Shown piece after piece: positions 1-8,826 of a DNA stretch of 64,000 nucleotides. This stretch comes from Stenotrophomonas maltophilia (GTDB lineage Bacteria > Pseudomonadota > Gammaproteobacteria > Xanthomonadales > Xanthomonadaceae), in contig FOZF01000004.1 of NCBI GenBank assembly GCA_900113425.1, positions 1 to 64,000 on the forward strand, given 5' to 3'. The notes under the pieces were generated by a model. It saw nothing but the letters and a program-made list of their open reading frames with translations, was not told the origin of the DNA and searched no databases. The position numbers were made by a program, and so were the translations under genes. Position 1 is the stretch's first letter. The number at the start of each line of letters is the position of its first letter.

Positions 1-149
<149 letters not shown>

Positions 150-372
150 AAACTACATTGCCCGAAGGCAAAAATTTAAAGCTGCAGATGAATGATTCTG
201 GCAACGTATCGCTTGCTTTAAAACAATTAATAGTTGCTTGATCAAACGTCTGCAAGATGGACAATCATCCTTCCTGCAGGCGCCTTCACAAGATACCTGC
301 GCATACTTTCAAAGATCCGGGGAAGTGGCCTCAGCGCCGTTCCCGCATGCTGCGAAGTTTCCTTCGTAGCGA
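150..372 (-). other. rRNA operon leader with two tetraloop hairpins
   Basis: This is the transcribed spacer between the presumed rrn transcription start and 16S. Two hairpins stand out on the RNA strand. One is GCTACGAAG-GAAA-CTTCGCAGC (370-349; one A/C mismatch, GNRA loop), which would sit almost at the 5' terminus of the primary transcript. The other is TTGCC-TTCG-GGCAA (171-158; UUCG loop), ending about ten bases before 16S. No boxA antitermination motif was found on the correct strand. No protein-coding gene is credible here. Confidence 0.6.
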
Positions 373-379
373 GCCGCCC

Positions 380-407
380 ATTATGCCAGACTTTTTCAGT
401 CCGTCAA
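380..407 (-). promoter_or_regulatory. rRNA operon promoter (sigma70)
   Basis: The minus strand carries TTGACG (407-402), a 16-base spacer and CATAAT (385-380). A GC-rich discriminator (GGGCGGCTC) follows, which is typical of stringently controlled rRNA promoters. The expected start is near 373. No A/T-rich UP element is evident upstream. Confidence 0.75.
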
Positions 408-555
408 CACCTTCGTTCGATCATCTCGTTCGGGGTGGAGGGCGCCCTGGTGTCGCTCAAGCCCCTTGTTGGCGGCCCCTGCGACGGGGGAGGGAAAGTA
501 TGTCCCTGTTCGCCCCATTTGTGAAGGGGGTGTGGCGACTTTTTTCATCGGATGT

Positions 556-617
556 TGGCACCGTTCATCCGACCGGCGCCCCATGAACGGTGCCACGAGC
601 GGCCGGGCGTGTGCCCG
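556..617 (-). terminator. tyrS transcription terminator region
   Basis: Two strong hairpins follow the tyrS stop codon. The first is a GCCGGGC/GCCCGGC stem near 601-617. The second is a perfect 13-bp inverted repeat, TGGCACCGTTCAT with ATGAACGGTGCCA (556-568 and 583-595). On the minus strand a run of A rather than U follows, so it is not a textbook intrinsic terminator. It does separate tyrS from the rRNA promoter just downstream. Confidence 0.55.
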
Positions 618-635
618 GCGCTCGCCCGACAGCTC

Positions 636-1847
636 TCAGGCCGCGATCAGGCGCACACGTGCGAATGTGCGCTTGCCGACCTGCAGCAGGCCTTCGAAGC
701 CCGGCTGCAGCACCTGCTGACCATCTTCCACGACCTCGCCATCCACCTTGACGGCGCGCTCCTTGAGCTTGCGGTTGGCTTCGGAGTTGCTCGGGGTCAG
801 CCCGGCAGCGGTCAGCAGCGCCGCGATGCGCAGGCCTTCGGCCGGAATCGCCACGTCCTGCAGCGGCAACTGGGTGATGTCGCCCTGTCCGGTCACCGCC
901 GCTTCCCAGCCGGCAATGGCCTGTTCGGCGGCGGCTGCGTCGTGGAAGCGGGTTGCCAGCTCCCGCGCCAGGCGGAGCTTCACCACGCGCGGGTTGAGAC
1001 CGCCGCTGGCCACCTGCTCCCGCAGCTGCGCGGCCTCGGCCTGGCTGATATCGAAGGACAGCAGTTCGATCCAGCGCCACATCAGGGCATCGTCCACCTT
1101 CATGGTCTTGGTGACGATGTCGATGGCCGGCTCGCTGATGCCGATGTAGTTGCCCAGCGACTTGGACATCTTGTTGACGCCGTCCAGGCCTTCCAGCAGC
1201 GGCATGGTCAGCACCACCTGGGGCTTCTGCCCGTGGTGTTCCTGCAGGCCACGACCCATCAGCAGGTTGAACTTCTGGTCGGTACCGCCCAGTTCGACGT
1301 CCGCCTCCAGGGCGACCGAGTCGTAGCCCTGCACCAGCGGGTACAGGAACTCGTGGATGGCGATGGACTGCTGTGCGGCATAGCGCTTGGCGAAGTCGTC
1401 GCGCTCCAGCATGCGTGCCACGGTGTGCTGGCCGGCCAGGCGGATCATGTCGGCCGCACCCATGCTGCCGAACCACTCCGAATTGAAGCGGACTTCGGTA
1501 CGGCTGCGGTCCAGCACCTTGAACACCTGTTCCTCGTAGGTGCGGGCATTGGCCAGCACGTCCTCGCGGCTGAGTGGCTTGCGGGTCAGGCTCTTGCCCG
1601 AAGGGTCGCCGATCATGCCGGTGAAGTCGCCGATCAGGAAGATGACCTGATGACCGAGGTCCTGGAACTGGCGCATCTTGTTCAGCAGCACCGTATGACC
1701 CAGATGCAGGTCCGGCGCGGTGGGGTCGAAGCCAGCCTTGATCCGCAGCGGGCGGCCTTCCTGCAGGCGCGCACGCAGATCCTCGAGCTTGAGGATCTCG
1801 TCGGCACCACGGCCGATCAGGGAAAGGGCTTCTTCAATCGAGGACAC
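636..1847 (-). CDS. tyrS: tyrosyl-tRNA synthetase
   Basis: Class I aminoacyl-tRNA synthetase that charges tRNA-Tyr in the cytoplasm. The 403-residue length is usual for the TyrZ-like subgroup. The HIGH-type signature appears as HLGH near residue 48 and the KMSKS loop near residue 230. The last ~65 residues form an S4 RNA-binding domain ([13 protein letters not shown] region). It is divergent from the M23 peptidase gene and is followed on its own strand by a hairpin and then the rRNA operon. The same tyrS/16S and tyrS/M23/anmK adjacency is known in Pseudomonas aeruginosa. Confidence 0.97.
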   Translation of the reverse strand: MSSIEEALSLIGRGADEILKLEDLRARLQEGRPLRIKAGFDPTAPDLHLGHTVLLNKMRQFQDLGHQVIFLIGDFTGMIGDPSGKSLTRKPLSREDVLANARTYEEQVFKVLDRSRTEVRFNSEWFGSMGAADMIRLAGQHTVARMLERDDFAKRYAAQQSIAIHEFLYPLVQGYDSVALEADVELGGTDQKFNLLMGRGLQEHHGQKPQVVLTMPLLEGLDGVNKMSKSLGNYIGISEPAIDIVTKTMKVDDALMWRWIELLSFDISQAEAAQLREQVASGGLNPRVVKLRLARELATRFHDAAAAEQAIAGWEAAVTGQGDITQLPLQDVAIPAEGLRIAALLTAAGLTPSNSEANRKLKERAVKVDGEVVEDGQQVLQPGFEGLLQVGKRTFARVRLIAA

Positions 1848-1905
1848 GTGACTACTCCCGGCAACGCCGATTCTTGTGTGGGGGTGTTAAAGCCAAGTTA
1901 ACCCG

Positions 1906-1967
1906 ATTGGCTTCACAAAAGCCAATGGGCACAAGGGTTTGACGCGCTTTTCTCAGGTGTCTATGGT
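1906..1967 (+). promoter_or_regulatory. promoter of the M23 peptidase gene, with adjacent inverted repeat
   Basis: TTGACG (1939-1944), a 17-base spacer and TATGGT (1962-1967) form a good sigma70 promoter. It gives a leader of about 40 bases before the ATG at 2016, with AGGAAA as ribosome site. Just upstream is a perfect 8-bp inverted repeat, ATTGGCTT-N5-AAGCCAAT (1906-1926). It lies in the divergent tyrS/M23 intergenic region and could be an operator; that role is inferred. Confidence 0.6.
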
Positions 1968-2015
1968 AACCGGCGTTCAGGCCCGCGCTCCCGGGCCAGC
2001 CAGGAAAAACCGCCG

Positions 2016-3488
2016 ATGCACAACTCCGAACAAGGGCGCGCACGCAAGCAGCGCTTCCAGGAACGCCTTCACGTCCTGCACGACAACGCCCTGCATCGGA
2101 AGCTCAGGCAACATCTTCCCGCCGCCTTCAATGAGCGCTGGACCCGGCGTCACTGGATGCATGCCAGCCTGTTCGCGACCATCGGTGCGCTGGTCGCCAC
2201 GATCGTCCCCGGTTTCTCGCACACCATCGACGCCCCCTACGCCGACAGCCACACCAGCCTGGCCCTGCCCTTGCCGCCGCTGTCGCTGGCCCGCCAGCAG
2301 CAGGTGCCCGGTGACAGCTGGCAGGTCCTGCGCGTACAGCGTGGCCAGACCCTCAGCGAGCTGTTCGACCAGGCCGGCATTCCGGCGACCACCCTGCACC
2401 GCGTACTGGACCACCCCGGTGCCCGCGAATCGCTGACGAAGCTGCGTCCGGGCGCCGAGATCGCCTTCGACATGCCGCTGTCCGGCGACCTGCGCAGCAT
2501 CCGCTTCGACCGCGACGGCGAGAACCGGGTCGAGCTGAGCCTGGCCGGCGACAACATCAAGGAAACCGTGACCAAGCGCGAGACCTCCACGCGCACGGTG
2601 GTCACCAGTGGTGAGATCACCAGTTCGCTGTATGCCGCGGCCCGACGGGCCGGCCTGTCGCCGTCGGCGATCGCGACGATGACCGACGACATCTTCAAGT
2701 ACGACATCGACTTCTCGAAGGACCTGCAGCCGGGCGACCGCTTCAGCGTGGTGATGGATGAAACCTGGCGCGAGGGCGAAAAGGTCGATACCAGCAAGAT
2801 CCTGGCCGCGACCTTCACCACCGGCGGCAAGACCTATTCGGGCTTCCGCTTCGAACGCAACGGCAAGTCCGAGTACTACGACATCAATGGGCGCTCGCTG
2901 AAGAAGAGCTTCATCCGCATGCCGATCCCGTTCGCGCGCCTGAGCTCGACCTTCGGCGCGCGCAAGCACCCGGTGCTGGGCAAGATGCGCATGCACAAGG
3001 GCGTGGACTACGCCGCCCGCACCGGCACGCCGATCATGGCGGCCGGCGATGCGCGCGTGCAGTTCGCCGGCGTGCAGCGCGGCTACGGCAACGTGGTGAT
3101 CCTCGACCACGGCCGTGGGCACACCACCCTGTACGGGCACATGTCGCGCTTTGCGAACATCCGTACCGGCCAGCGCGTCGCGCAGGGGACGGTGATCGGC
3201 TACGTCGGCTCGACCGGCCTGGCCACCGGCCCGCACCTGCACTACGAATTCCGCGTCAACGGCGTGCACCGCAACCCGCTGACGGTCACCATGCCGCCGC
3301 CGGAGCCGCTGAAGGGTGCCGAGCTGGTCGCCTTCCGCGCCCAGACAGCACCGGCGATGGCGCGCATCCAGGGCATGGAGAAGCTGATCTACGCCGACGC
3401 CAGCCCGGCGCCGACCGGTCGGGACGAGGCGGCCACGGAGGTGGCCAGCGCCAAGGACACGCAGACCCGCGGGCGCAAGCGCGGCTGA
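2016..3488 (+). CDS. M23 family metallopeptidase (MepM/OapA-like cell-wall endopeptidase)
   Basis: Predicted zinc endopeptidase that cuts peptidoglycan cross-links in the periplasm. The 490-residue protein has an N-terminal cytoplasmic stretch and one membrane segment at about residues 48-66 (signal anchor). An OapA/LysM-like region follows at about 105-170 ([17 protein letters not shown]). The C-terminal LytM domain, about 310-420, has the zinc ligands HKGVD and HLHYE. It is separated from anmK by an intrinsic terminator, although both genes act in wall turnover. The closest functional analogue in E. coli is MepM; the exact bond cleaved cannot be told from sequence. Confidence 0.9.
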   Translation: MHNSEQGRARKQRFQERLHVLHDNALHRKLRQHLPAAFNERWTRRHWMHASLFATIGALVATIVPGFSHTIDAPYADSHTSLALPLPPLSLARQQQVPGDSWQVLRVQRGQTLSELFDQAGIPATTLHRVLDHPGARESLTKLRPGAEIAFDMPLSGDLRSIRFDRDGENRVELSLAGDNIKETVTKRETSTRTVVTSGEITSSLYAAARRAGLSPSAIATMTDDIFKYDIDFSKDLQPGDRFSVVMDETWREGEKVDTSKILAATFTTGGKTYSGFRFERNGKSEYYDINGRSLKKSFIRMPIPFARLSSTFGARKHPVLGKMRMHKGVDYAARTGTPIMAAGDARVQFAGVQRGYGNVVILDHGRGHTTLYGHMSRFANIRTGQRVAQGTVIGYVGSTGLATGPHLHYEFRVNGVHRNPLTVTMPPPEPLKGAELVAFRAQTAPAMARIQGMEKLIYADASPAPTGRDEAATEVASAKDTQTRGRKRG

Positions 3489-3507
3489 GACCTGCGTTGA
3501 CGAACAA

Positions 3508-3545
3508 GGACGCGGCAGCCCAAGCTTGCCGCGTCCTTTTTTTTT
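3508..3545 (+). terminator. intrinsic terminator after the M23 gene
   Basis: A perfect 10-bp stem, GGACGCGGCA/TGCCGCGTCC (3508-3517 and 3527-3536), is followed directly by nine T residues (3537-3545). This is a textbook Rho-independent terminator. It ends only seven bases before the likely anmK start codon. Confidence 0.93.
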
Positions 3546-3552
3546 GCGCGCC

Positions 3553-4680
3553 ATGAGCACACCTGTCGACGCCAACACTCCCCTGTACCTGGGCCTGATG
3601 TCAGGCACCAGCGCCGACGGTATCGATGCCGCACTGGTGCAGTTTCCCGACGAGGGCGGCTGCCGCTTCGTCCATGGCCTGACGGCCCGCTGGGAGCCCC
3701 TGCTGCGCGCGCGGCTGGTGGCGCTGGGCGAAGGGGGACCGCTGGCGTCGCTGGAGGAGCTTGGCGAACTCGACGCGCGGATTGCGATCGCCTTCGCCGA
3801 CGCCGCCAACCACTTGCTGGACGAATCCGGCGTGGACCGCACCCGGGTGCGGGCGATCGGTTCGCACGGGCAGACCGTGCGCCACCGGCCGCTGGCCGAT
3901 CCGGCCTTCACCGTGCAGCTGGGCGACGGCAACCGCATCGCCGAGCTGACCGGGATCACCACGGTGTGCGATTTCCGCCGCCGCGACGTGGCTGCCGGCG
4001 GTCATGGCGCACCGCTGATGCCGGCCTTCCACCTCGGCATGCTGGGCACCGCCGACGAGGACCGGGCCGTGCTCAACCTGGGCGGCATCGCCAATCTGAC
4101 CCTGATCCCACGGGAGGGCGCCGTACGCGGCTTCGACACCGGTCCGGCCAATGCGCTGATGGATGCCTGGTGCCAACGCCACACCGGGCGCACCTTCGAT
4201 GCTGAAGGCGCCTATGCCGCAAGCGGTGTGGTGGATGGCCCGCTGCTGGCGGGCTGGCGCGCAGACCCCTGGTTCGACCTGCCGCCGCCGAAGAGTACCG
4301 GTCGCGAACAGTTCCATCTGGCGTGGGCAGAGGCGCACATGGGTGAAGGCAAGTACGCCGCTGCCGATGTGCAGGCCACCCTGCTTGAGTTGACCGTGGC
4401 GACCGTGGCCGATGCGCTGCTGGCGCAGCAGCCGCAGACACGCCGCCTGCTGGTCTGTGGCGGCGGCGTGCGCAACCGGCAACTGATGAAGCGCCTGGCG
4501 GCGCGGCTGCCGGGGGTGCAGGTGGAGTCCAGCGCGGTGCACGGGCTGGACCCGGAGTACGTGGAAGCGATGGGCTTTGCGTGGCTGGCGCAGCGGACGA
4601 TGGACGGGCTGGCGGGGAACCTGCCGAGTGTCACCGGCGCAAAGGGGCCGCGGATTCTCGGCGCGATCCATCTGGCCTGA
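3553..4680 (+). CDS. anmK: anhydro-N-acetylmuramic acid kinase
   Basis: Converts 1,6-anhydro-MurNAc recovered from wall turnover to MurNAc-6-phosphate; it belongs to the cytoplasmic recycling pathway fed by AmpG. The 375 residues match the family. Visible motifs are [14 protein letters not shown] at the N terminus, [24 protein letters not shown] and a CGGGVRN nucleotide-binding loop near the C terminus. The ATG at 3553 is chosen because the more upstream TTG (3526) lies inside the terminator stem. No Shine-Dalgarno precedes this ATG, so initiation may be weak or leaderless. ampG lies just downstream in the opposite orientation. Confidence 0.93.
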   Translation: MSTPVDANTPLYLGLMSGTSADGIDAALVQFPDEGGCRFVHGLTARWEPLLRARLVALGEGGPLASLEELGELDARIAIAFADAANHLLDESGVDRTRVRAIGSHGQTVRHRPLADPAFTVQLGDGNRIAELTGITTVCDFRRRDVAAGGHGAPLMPAFHLGMLGTADEDRAVLNLGGIANLTLIPREGAVRGFDTGPANALMDAWCQRHTGRTFDAEGAYAASGVVDGPLLAGWRADPWFDLPPPKSTGREQFHLAWAEAHMGEGKYAAADVQATLLELTVATVADALLAQQPQTRRLLVCGGGVRNRQLMKRLAARLPGVQVESSAVHGLDPEYVEAMGFAWLAQRTMDGLAGNLPSVTGAKGPRILGAIHLA

Positions 4681-4691
4681 GGCGGCACCCG

Positions 4692-4834
4692 CCGCCGGGC
4701 ATGGCCCGGCGCTACCCACTTCGGCGCCCTCCGCCGGGCATAGCCCGGCGCTACCCCTTCGGCATCCTCCGCCGGGCATGGCCCGGCGCGCGCCCTTCGG
4801 CGACCAACTGGTAGCGCCGGGCCATGCCCGGCGG
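4692..4834. repeat. cluster of four SMAG/REP palindromes
   Basis: Four copies of a GTAG-type palindrome with core GCCGGGC-ATG-GCCCGGC (or its complement) lie at 4692-4715, 4731-4754, 4769-4788 and 4811-4834. The first three are in one orientation and the last is inverted. The second has ATA in its centre and the third has lost the terminal CTAC. They fill the gap between the convergent anmK and the RHH-like gene. This matches the SMAG family of short palindromes described in Stenotrophomonas maltophilia. No REP-associated transposase lies nearby. Confidence 0.85.
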
Positions 4835-4846
4835 TGAGGTATCAGA

Positions 4847-5077
4847 TCAATCGAAGCCCTGCCCGGCCGGCAGCGCCTGCAGCGCGATGATGGCCGCAGC
4901 GAGCGCATCGACCTCGGTATCGCCAAAACCGGAGCGGACCTCCAGCTCGCTGCTGAACAAGCCCTGCTCCAGCAACGCCGCACAGGTCTGTTCGTGGCTC
5001 CAGCCACGGGCAACCGCGACCCGCCGGATGCGTTCCAGCAGCAGCGGGTCCAGGTCCCGCAGCACAACATCAGCCAT
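4847..5077 (-). CDS. small ribbon-helix-helix-like (FitA/CopG-type) protein
   Basis: 76 residues starting MADVVLRDLDP. The pattern of a short basic strand followed by two helices (VLRDLDPLLLERIRRVAVARGWSHEQ region) resembles FitA/CopG-type DNA-binding antitoxins. No partner toxin (for example a PIN-domain gene) lies beside it, so it may be a solitary regulator. The start at 5077 is preferred over an upstream frame extension because GGGGAAG sits at a proper distance and the N terminus fits the fold. The family assignment rests on pattern only. It is followed by the SMAG cluster. Confidence 0.6.
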   Translation of the reverse strand: MADVVLRDLDPLLLERIRRVAVARGWSHEQTCAALLEQGLFSSELEVRSGFGDTEVDALAAAIIALQALPAGQGFD

Positions 5078-5155
5078 GCTCACTTCCCCGTTCGCAGGGC
5101 ACCGCCCCCTCGGCGCGTCGGGGGCGATGATCCCGCAGACCGGGCGGGCAGGCAA

Positions 5156-6460
5156 TCAGGCGGCCGGCGGTGGCCCGCGGTCGACGATGCGCGGCCACAG
5201 CCAGACCAGCAGCAGCAGGGTCGGCACCACGGTGACCGAGCTGAGGATGAAGAACGTGCTGTAGGAGGTGGCCTCGACGATGTAGCCCGACACACCGCCG
5301 ACGAACTTGCCGGGCAGGTTGGCCAGCGAGACCAGCAGCGCATACTGGGTAGCGGTGAAGTTGCGGTCCGTCAACGACGACATGAAGGCAACCAGCACGG
5401 TGCCTGCAAAGCCCTGGAACAGGTTGTCGGCACTGAGGGCGGCATAGAACGCCCACAGCTTGCCCGGGTTGTGCGCCATCAGCAGGAAAGCCAGATTGGA
5501 CAGCGCCACGCCCAGTGCCGCCACCAGCAGCATGCGCCGGAAGCCAAACGCGGCCACCGCGATGCCTCCCAGGAAGGCACCGCCGATGCCCATCCACACC
5601 CCGAACAGTTTGGAAACCGTGGCGATGTCGGCCTTGTCGAAGCCGGAATCGAGGTAGAACGGCCCCGCCATCACCCCGATCACCTGGTCAGGGAACTTGA
5701 ACAGGCCGACAAAGGCCAGCAGCACCAGCGCCAATGCCACGCCGTTGCGGCTGAAGAAACTCGTGATCGGCTGGACGAAGGCTTCGGCGACATCGATGCG
5801 GCGCTGCACGGCGGTAGCTGGACGTTCCGGTTCGGCGCACAGCAGCGTGGTGATGATCGGCAGCAGCATCAGGGCGGCCATTGCCAGATACGCGACGACC
5901 CAGCCTTCAAACTGGGCCAGATACAGCGCGCCGGCACCGGCCAGGATCAGGCCGATCCGGTAACCCAACGTGTAGGTGGCCGCCAGCGCGGCCTGAGCGG
6001 TCTGCGGCGCGATCTCGATGCGGTAGGCATCCACGGCCGAATCCTGGGTGGCGCCGGCAAAGGACGCCACCAGCACCCACATCACCAGGGGCCAGACGCC
6101 CTGTTCGGGGCGCACGAAGGCCAGCGCGATCAGTCCGACCAGCACCATGACCTGCGATACCAGCAGCCAGGAGCGGCGGCGGCCGAGCCCACCCAGCAAC
6201 GGGAAGGCGTAACGGTCCAGCAGCGGTGCCCACAGGAACTTGAGCAGGTAGAAGAAACTGGCCAGGCTGATCAGGCCGATGCTGCCGAGGTCCAGCCCCA
6301 CGTCGCGCAGGCGCGTGGACAAGGTCTGCGACGCGATCAGCAGGAACGGCAGGCCACTGCCGAAACCCAGCATGGCCATGGTCAGCGCCGACGGTGTACC
6401 GAAGGCACGCTTGATGCCTGCCCAGCCTTTGTAGCTGACCGGCCTGGCCGCCTCGCTCAC
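5156..6460 (-). CDS. ampG: AmpG-type muropeptide permease (MFS)
   Basis: Inner-membrane importer of anhydro-muropeptides (GlcNAc-anhydroMurNAc-peptides) for wall recycling; in related species it also sets inducible beta-lactamase signalling. The 434-residue product has about twelve hydrophobic segments. AmpG-type motifs are GFGSGLPFLL near the start, FLWAPLLDR, and DSAVDAYRIE. The GTG start at 6460 overlaps the xthA-like stop as GTGA, so the two genes are translationally coupled. AnmK, the next recycling enzyme, is encoded 0.5 kb away. Assignment to AmpG rather than another MFS permease rests on these motifs and context. Confidence 0.88.
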   Translation of the reverse strand: MSEAARPVSYKGWAGIKRAFGTPSALTMAMLGFGSGLPFLLIASQTLSTRLRDVGLDLGSIGLISLASFFYLLKFLWAPLLDRYAFPLLGGLGRRRSWLLVSQVMVLVGLIALAFVRPEQGVWPLVMWVLVASFAGATQDSAVDAYRIEIAPQTAQAALAATYTLGYRIGLILAGAGALYLAQFEGWVVAYLAMAALMLLPIITTLLCAEPERPATAVQRRIDVAEAFVQPITSFFSRNGVALALVLLAFVGLFKFPDQVIGVMAGPFYLDSGFDKADIATVSKLFGVWMGIGGAFLGGIAVAAFGFRRMLLVAALGVALSNLAFLLMAHNPGKLWAFYAALSADNLFQGFAGTVLVAFMSSLTDRNFTATQYALLVSLANLPGKFVGGVSGYIVEATSYSTFFILSSVTVVPTLLLLVWLWPRIVDRGPPPAA

Positions 6461-7257
6461 AGGTCGTAGTCCACGGTGAACGGGGCGTGGTCGGAGAAGC
6501 GCTCTTCGCGGTAGATCGAGCAGCCACGCAGTTTGTCGCGCAGGCCCGGCGTGATGAACTGGTAGTCGATGCGCCATCCCACGTTGTTGGCGCGGGCGGC
6601 CCCGCGGTTGCTCCACCAGGTGTAGTCCTCCCCGGTGGGATTGAGCAGGCGATAGGCATCGGCCCAGCCACGACCGGACGCCACGTCGGTGGCCTGGCCA
6701 TGATCGGCGCACAGCGCGTTGAGCCAGTCGCGCTCTTCGGGCAGACAGCCGGAATTCTTCTGGTTGGACTTCCAGTTCCTGATGTCCAGCGCCGACCGCA
6801 CGATGTTCCAGTCGCCGCACAGCACGTAGTCGCGACCGCTGCGCGCCCACTCCTCCAGGATCGGCCGCAGCCACTCCATCACTTCGAACTTGAATCCCTG
6901 GCGCAGGTCGCCGGAGCTGCCGGACGGGATGTAGAAGGACACGACGCTGAGGTTGCCGAAGCGCGCCTCGATATAGCGCCCCTCATCGTCGAACGGCGCC
7001 CAGCCCAGCGAGGTGATGACCTGGTCCGGTTCCCGCCTACTGTAGATCGCCACGCCGCTGTAGCCCTTCTTGGTGATGGCATCGCGGTAGAAGCAATGGT
7101 GGCCGTCGGGCCGGAACATCGGGTCGGTCAGCTGGTCTTCCTGGGCCTTGGTCTCCTGGAGGCACAGGACGTCGGCGTCCTGGGCGCGGAACCAGTCGAG
7201 GAAGCCTTTGGTCGCGGCGGAACGGATGCCATTGGCGTTGAAGCTGATGATGCGCAT
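6457..7257 (-). CDS. exodeoxyribonuclease III family protein (Crc-like position)
   Basis: 266-residue member of the ExoIII/AP-endonuclease family, acting on abasic sites and 3' ends of DNA. The catalytic set is intact: Asn in FNANG, Glu in CLQETK, Asp/Asn in CGDWNIV, Asp in GWRIDYQF, and the Asp-His pair in FSDHAPF. The overall sequence and its place beside pyrE also match Pseudomonas Crc, the catabolite-repression partner of Hfq that has lost nuclease residues. It is therefore probably a true nuclease of the lineage from which Crc arose. It is coupled to ampG downstream (GTGA overlap) and divergent from pyrE. Confidence 0.9.
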   Translation of the reverse strand: MRIISFNANGIRSAATKGFLDWFRAQDADVLCLQETKAQEDQLTDPMFRPDGHHCFYRDAITKKGYSGVAIYSRREPDQVITSLGWAPFDDEGRYIEARFGNLSVVSFYIPSGSSGDLRQGFKFEVMEWLRPILEEWARSGRDYVLCGDWNIVRSALDIRNWKSNQKNSGCLPEERDWLNALCADHGQATDVASGRGWADAYRLLNPTGEDYTWWSNRGAARANNVGWRIDYQFITPGLRDKLRGCSIYREERFSDHAPFTVDYDL

Positions 7258-7419
7258 GCGGGGGACCTACGGCGGGAAACCGGGCAAGCATACCGGTTGG
7301 CTGCTGGGCTGCGCAGTCCGGCGGACGCGGCCGGACGGGCCTCCGGAAGAGCGCCGACGAGCGCGGAAGGCCCGGCTGGATTAGGATTTGTGCTCCAAAT
7401 GAAGATGAATCGAGTTTTG

Positions 7420-8079
7420 ATGAGCGACCACCGTCACCGTTTCCTGCAGCTGGCCCTGACCGCCGACGCCCTGCGCTTCGGCCAGTTCACCCTCAAGTCC
7501 GGCCGGCTGAGCCCCTATTTCTTCAACGCCGGCCGCTTCGATTCCGGTTCGCTGCTGTCCCAGCTCGGCGCCTGCTACGCCGACGCCATCGATGCCAGCG
7601 GGATCAAGTACGACGTGGTGTTCGGCCCGGCCTACAAGGGCATTCCGCTGGCCACCGCGATGGCCTGCGAGCTGGCCCAGCGTGGCCGCGACCTGCCGCT
7701 GTCGTTCAACCGCAAGGAGGCCAAGGAGCATGGCGAAGGCGGCCAGCTGATCGGCGCCGACATGAATGGCAAGCGCGTGCTGATCGTCGATGACGTGATC
7801 ACCGCGGGTACCGCGATCCGCGAAGCGCTGGCCATCATCCGCGCGGCAGGCGGCACTCCGGCCGGCATCGTGGTGGCCCTGGATCGCCAGGAGATCGCCT
7901 CGGAAGCCGATCGCCGCTCGGCGGCGCAGGCAGTGGCCGAGGAAGCCGGCATCCCGGTGATCGCAGTGGCTTCGCTGGGCGACCTGCTTGATTTCGCCTC
8001 GGGAAACCCGGAACTTGTCGGCTACCGGCAGCCGCTGGAAGCCTATCGGGCCCAGTACGGCGTCCGCTCCACACGCTGA
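7420..8079 (+). CDS. pyrE: orotate phosphoribosyltransferase
   Basis: Makes orotidine-5'-phosphate from orotate and PRPP in pyrimidine synthesis. The 219 residues are normal for the family. The KSGRLSPYFFNAG orotate-binding segment and the PRPP loop VLIVDDVITAGTA are clear. Two further in-frame ATGs lie upstream at 7399 and 7405; the ATG at 7420 (MSDHRHRF) is preferred from typical N termini of the family. No start has a strong ribosome site. The neighbour on the other side is the ExoIII/Crc-like gene. Confidence 0.95.
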   Translation: MSDHRHRFLQLALTADALRFGQFTLKSGRLSPYFFNAGRFDSGSLLSQLGACYADAIDASGIKYDVVFGPAYKGIPLATAMACELAQRGRDLPLSFNRKEAKEHGEGGQLIGADMNGKRVLIVDDVITAGTAIREALAIIRAAGGTPAGIVVALDRQEIASEADRRSAAQAVAEEAGIPVIAVASLGDLLDFASGNPELVGYRQPLEAYRAQYGVRSTR

Positions 8080-8097
8080 CCGCCAGGGGAAGGTCGC

Positions 8098-8760
8098 ATG
8101 TCCCGAATTCCTGCTGTTCTCTTCGCCGGCCTGCTGCTGGCCCTGCCGTTCACCGTGCCGGGGCAGTCGCGGGGCGGCGACAAGGTCGAGAAGAAGCTGT
8201 ACTGCTGGAACGAGGGCCAGGAGCGGATCTGCAGCGATGCGCTTCCTGCCGATGCGGTCAACCACGCGCGCGACGAGTTCAATGCCCGCAGTGGCCTGCG
8301 CAATGCGCAGGTGCAGCGCGCGCTGACCGACGAGGAACGTGCCGCCGCCGCTACCGCGGCGGCACAGCAGCAGTTGGACCGGATGGCCGAGCAGACCCGC
8401 CAGCGCACCGAGCAGGCGATGCTGACCACCTACGGCAGCGAAGACGACCTGCGACGGGTGTTCGCCGAGCGGCAGGAAGTGCTCGACAACAACCTCAAGA
8501 CCGCCCAGTACAACGTGGCCAGCCTGCGTGAATCGCTGGTCGCGCTGCTGTCGGCGGCCGGCGACCGCGAGCTGGCAGGCGCCAAGGTGGGCGACCCGCA
8601 GGCCGAAGCGATCCGCCAGCGGCACGTACAGCTGCAGTCGCAGCAGCGCCTGCAGTCCGGCTTCCTGCAGCAGCAGCAGGCATTGAAGGCGGAAATCGAA
8701 AGCACCCTGCAGCGCTATCGCGAGCTGAAGGGTGTGGCGCCGGCTGCCCCGGCTGGCTGA
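8098..8760 (+). CDS. exported coiled-coil protein of unknown function
   Basis: 220 residues with a clear Sec signal peptide (about 1-23, ending near PGQS). A short segment with two cysteines follows (LYCWNEGQERICSD), resembling the DUF4124-type N-terminal motif. Then comes a long Gln/Ala/Glu-rich helical region, about 75-210, likely coiled coil. It begins 18 bases after pyrE and may be cotranscribed. The protein is probably periplasmic. I recognise no catalytic motif and assign no function. Confidence 0.75.
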   Translation: MSRIPAVLFAGLLLALPFTVPGQSRGGDKVEKKLYCWNEGQERICSDALPADAVNHARDEFNARSGLRNAQVQRALTDEERAAAATAAAQQQLDRMAEQTRQRTEQAMLTTYGSEDDLRRVFAERQEVLDNNLKTAQYNVASLRESLVALLSAAGDRELAGAKVGDPQAEAIRQRHVQLQSQQRLQSGFLQQQQALKAEIESTLQRYRELKGVAPAAPAG

Positions 8761-8771
8761 CGACGCTCCTG

Positions 8772-8791
8772 CCGCCGGGCATGGCCCGGCG
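8772..8791. repeat. single SMAG/REP palindrome
   Basis: One copy of the GCCGGGC-ATG-GCCCGGC palindrome, 11 bases after the stop of the preceding gene. It probably doubles as a 3'-end hairpin. Confidence 0.75.
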
Positions 8792-8826
8792 CGACCCGTG
8801 GCTTGGTTACGGCTTGGCGCGCGGAA

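Noticed and set aside
211-230. boxA-like string (TTGCTTTAAAACAA) in the rRNA leader
   Set aside because: It lies on the strand opposite to rRNA transcription, so it cannot act as an antitermination signal there.
552-1901. 449-codon plus-strand frame opposite tyrS
   Set aside because: Mirror of the tyrS coding strand; its product has no recognisable motif and is His/Gln/Leu-biased.
3526-3552. TTG start nine codons upstream for anmK
   Set aside because: It lies inside the terminator stem of the M23 gene and would add residues encoded by the poly-T tract.
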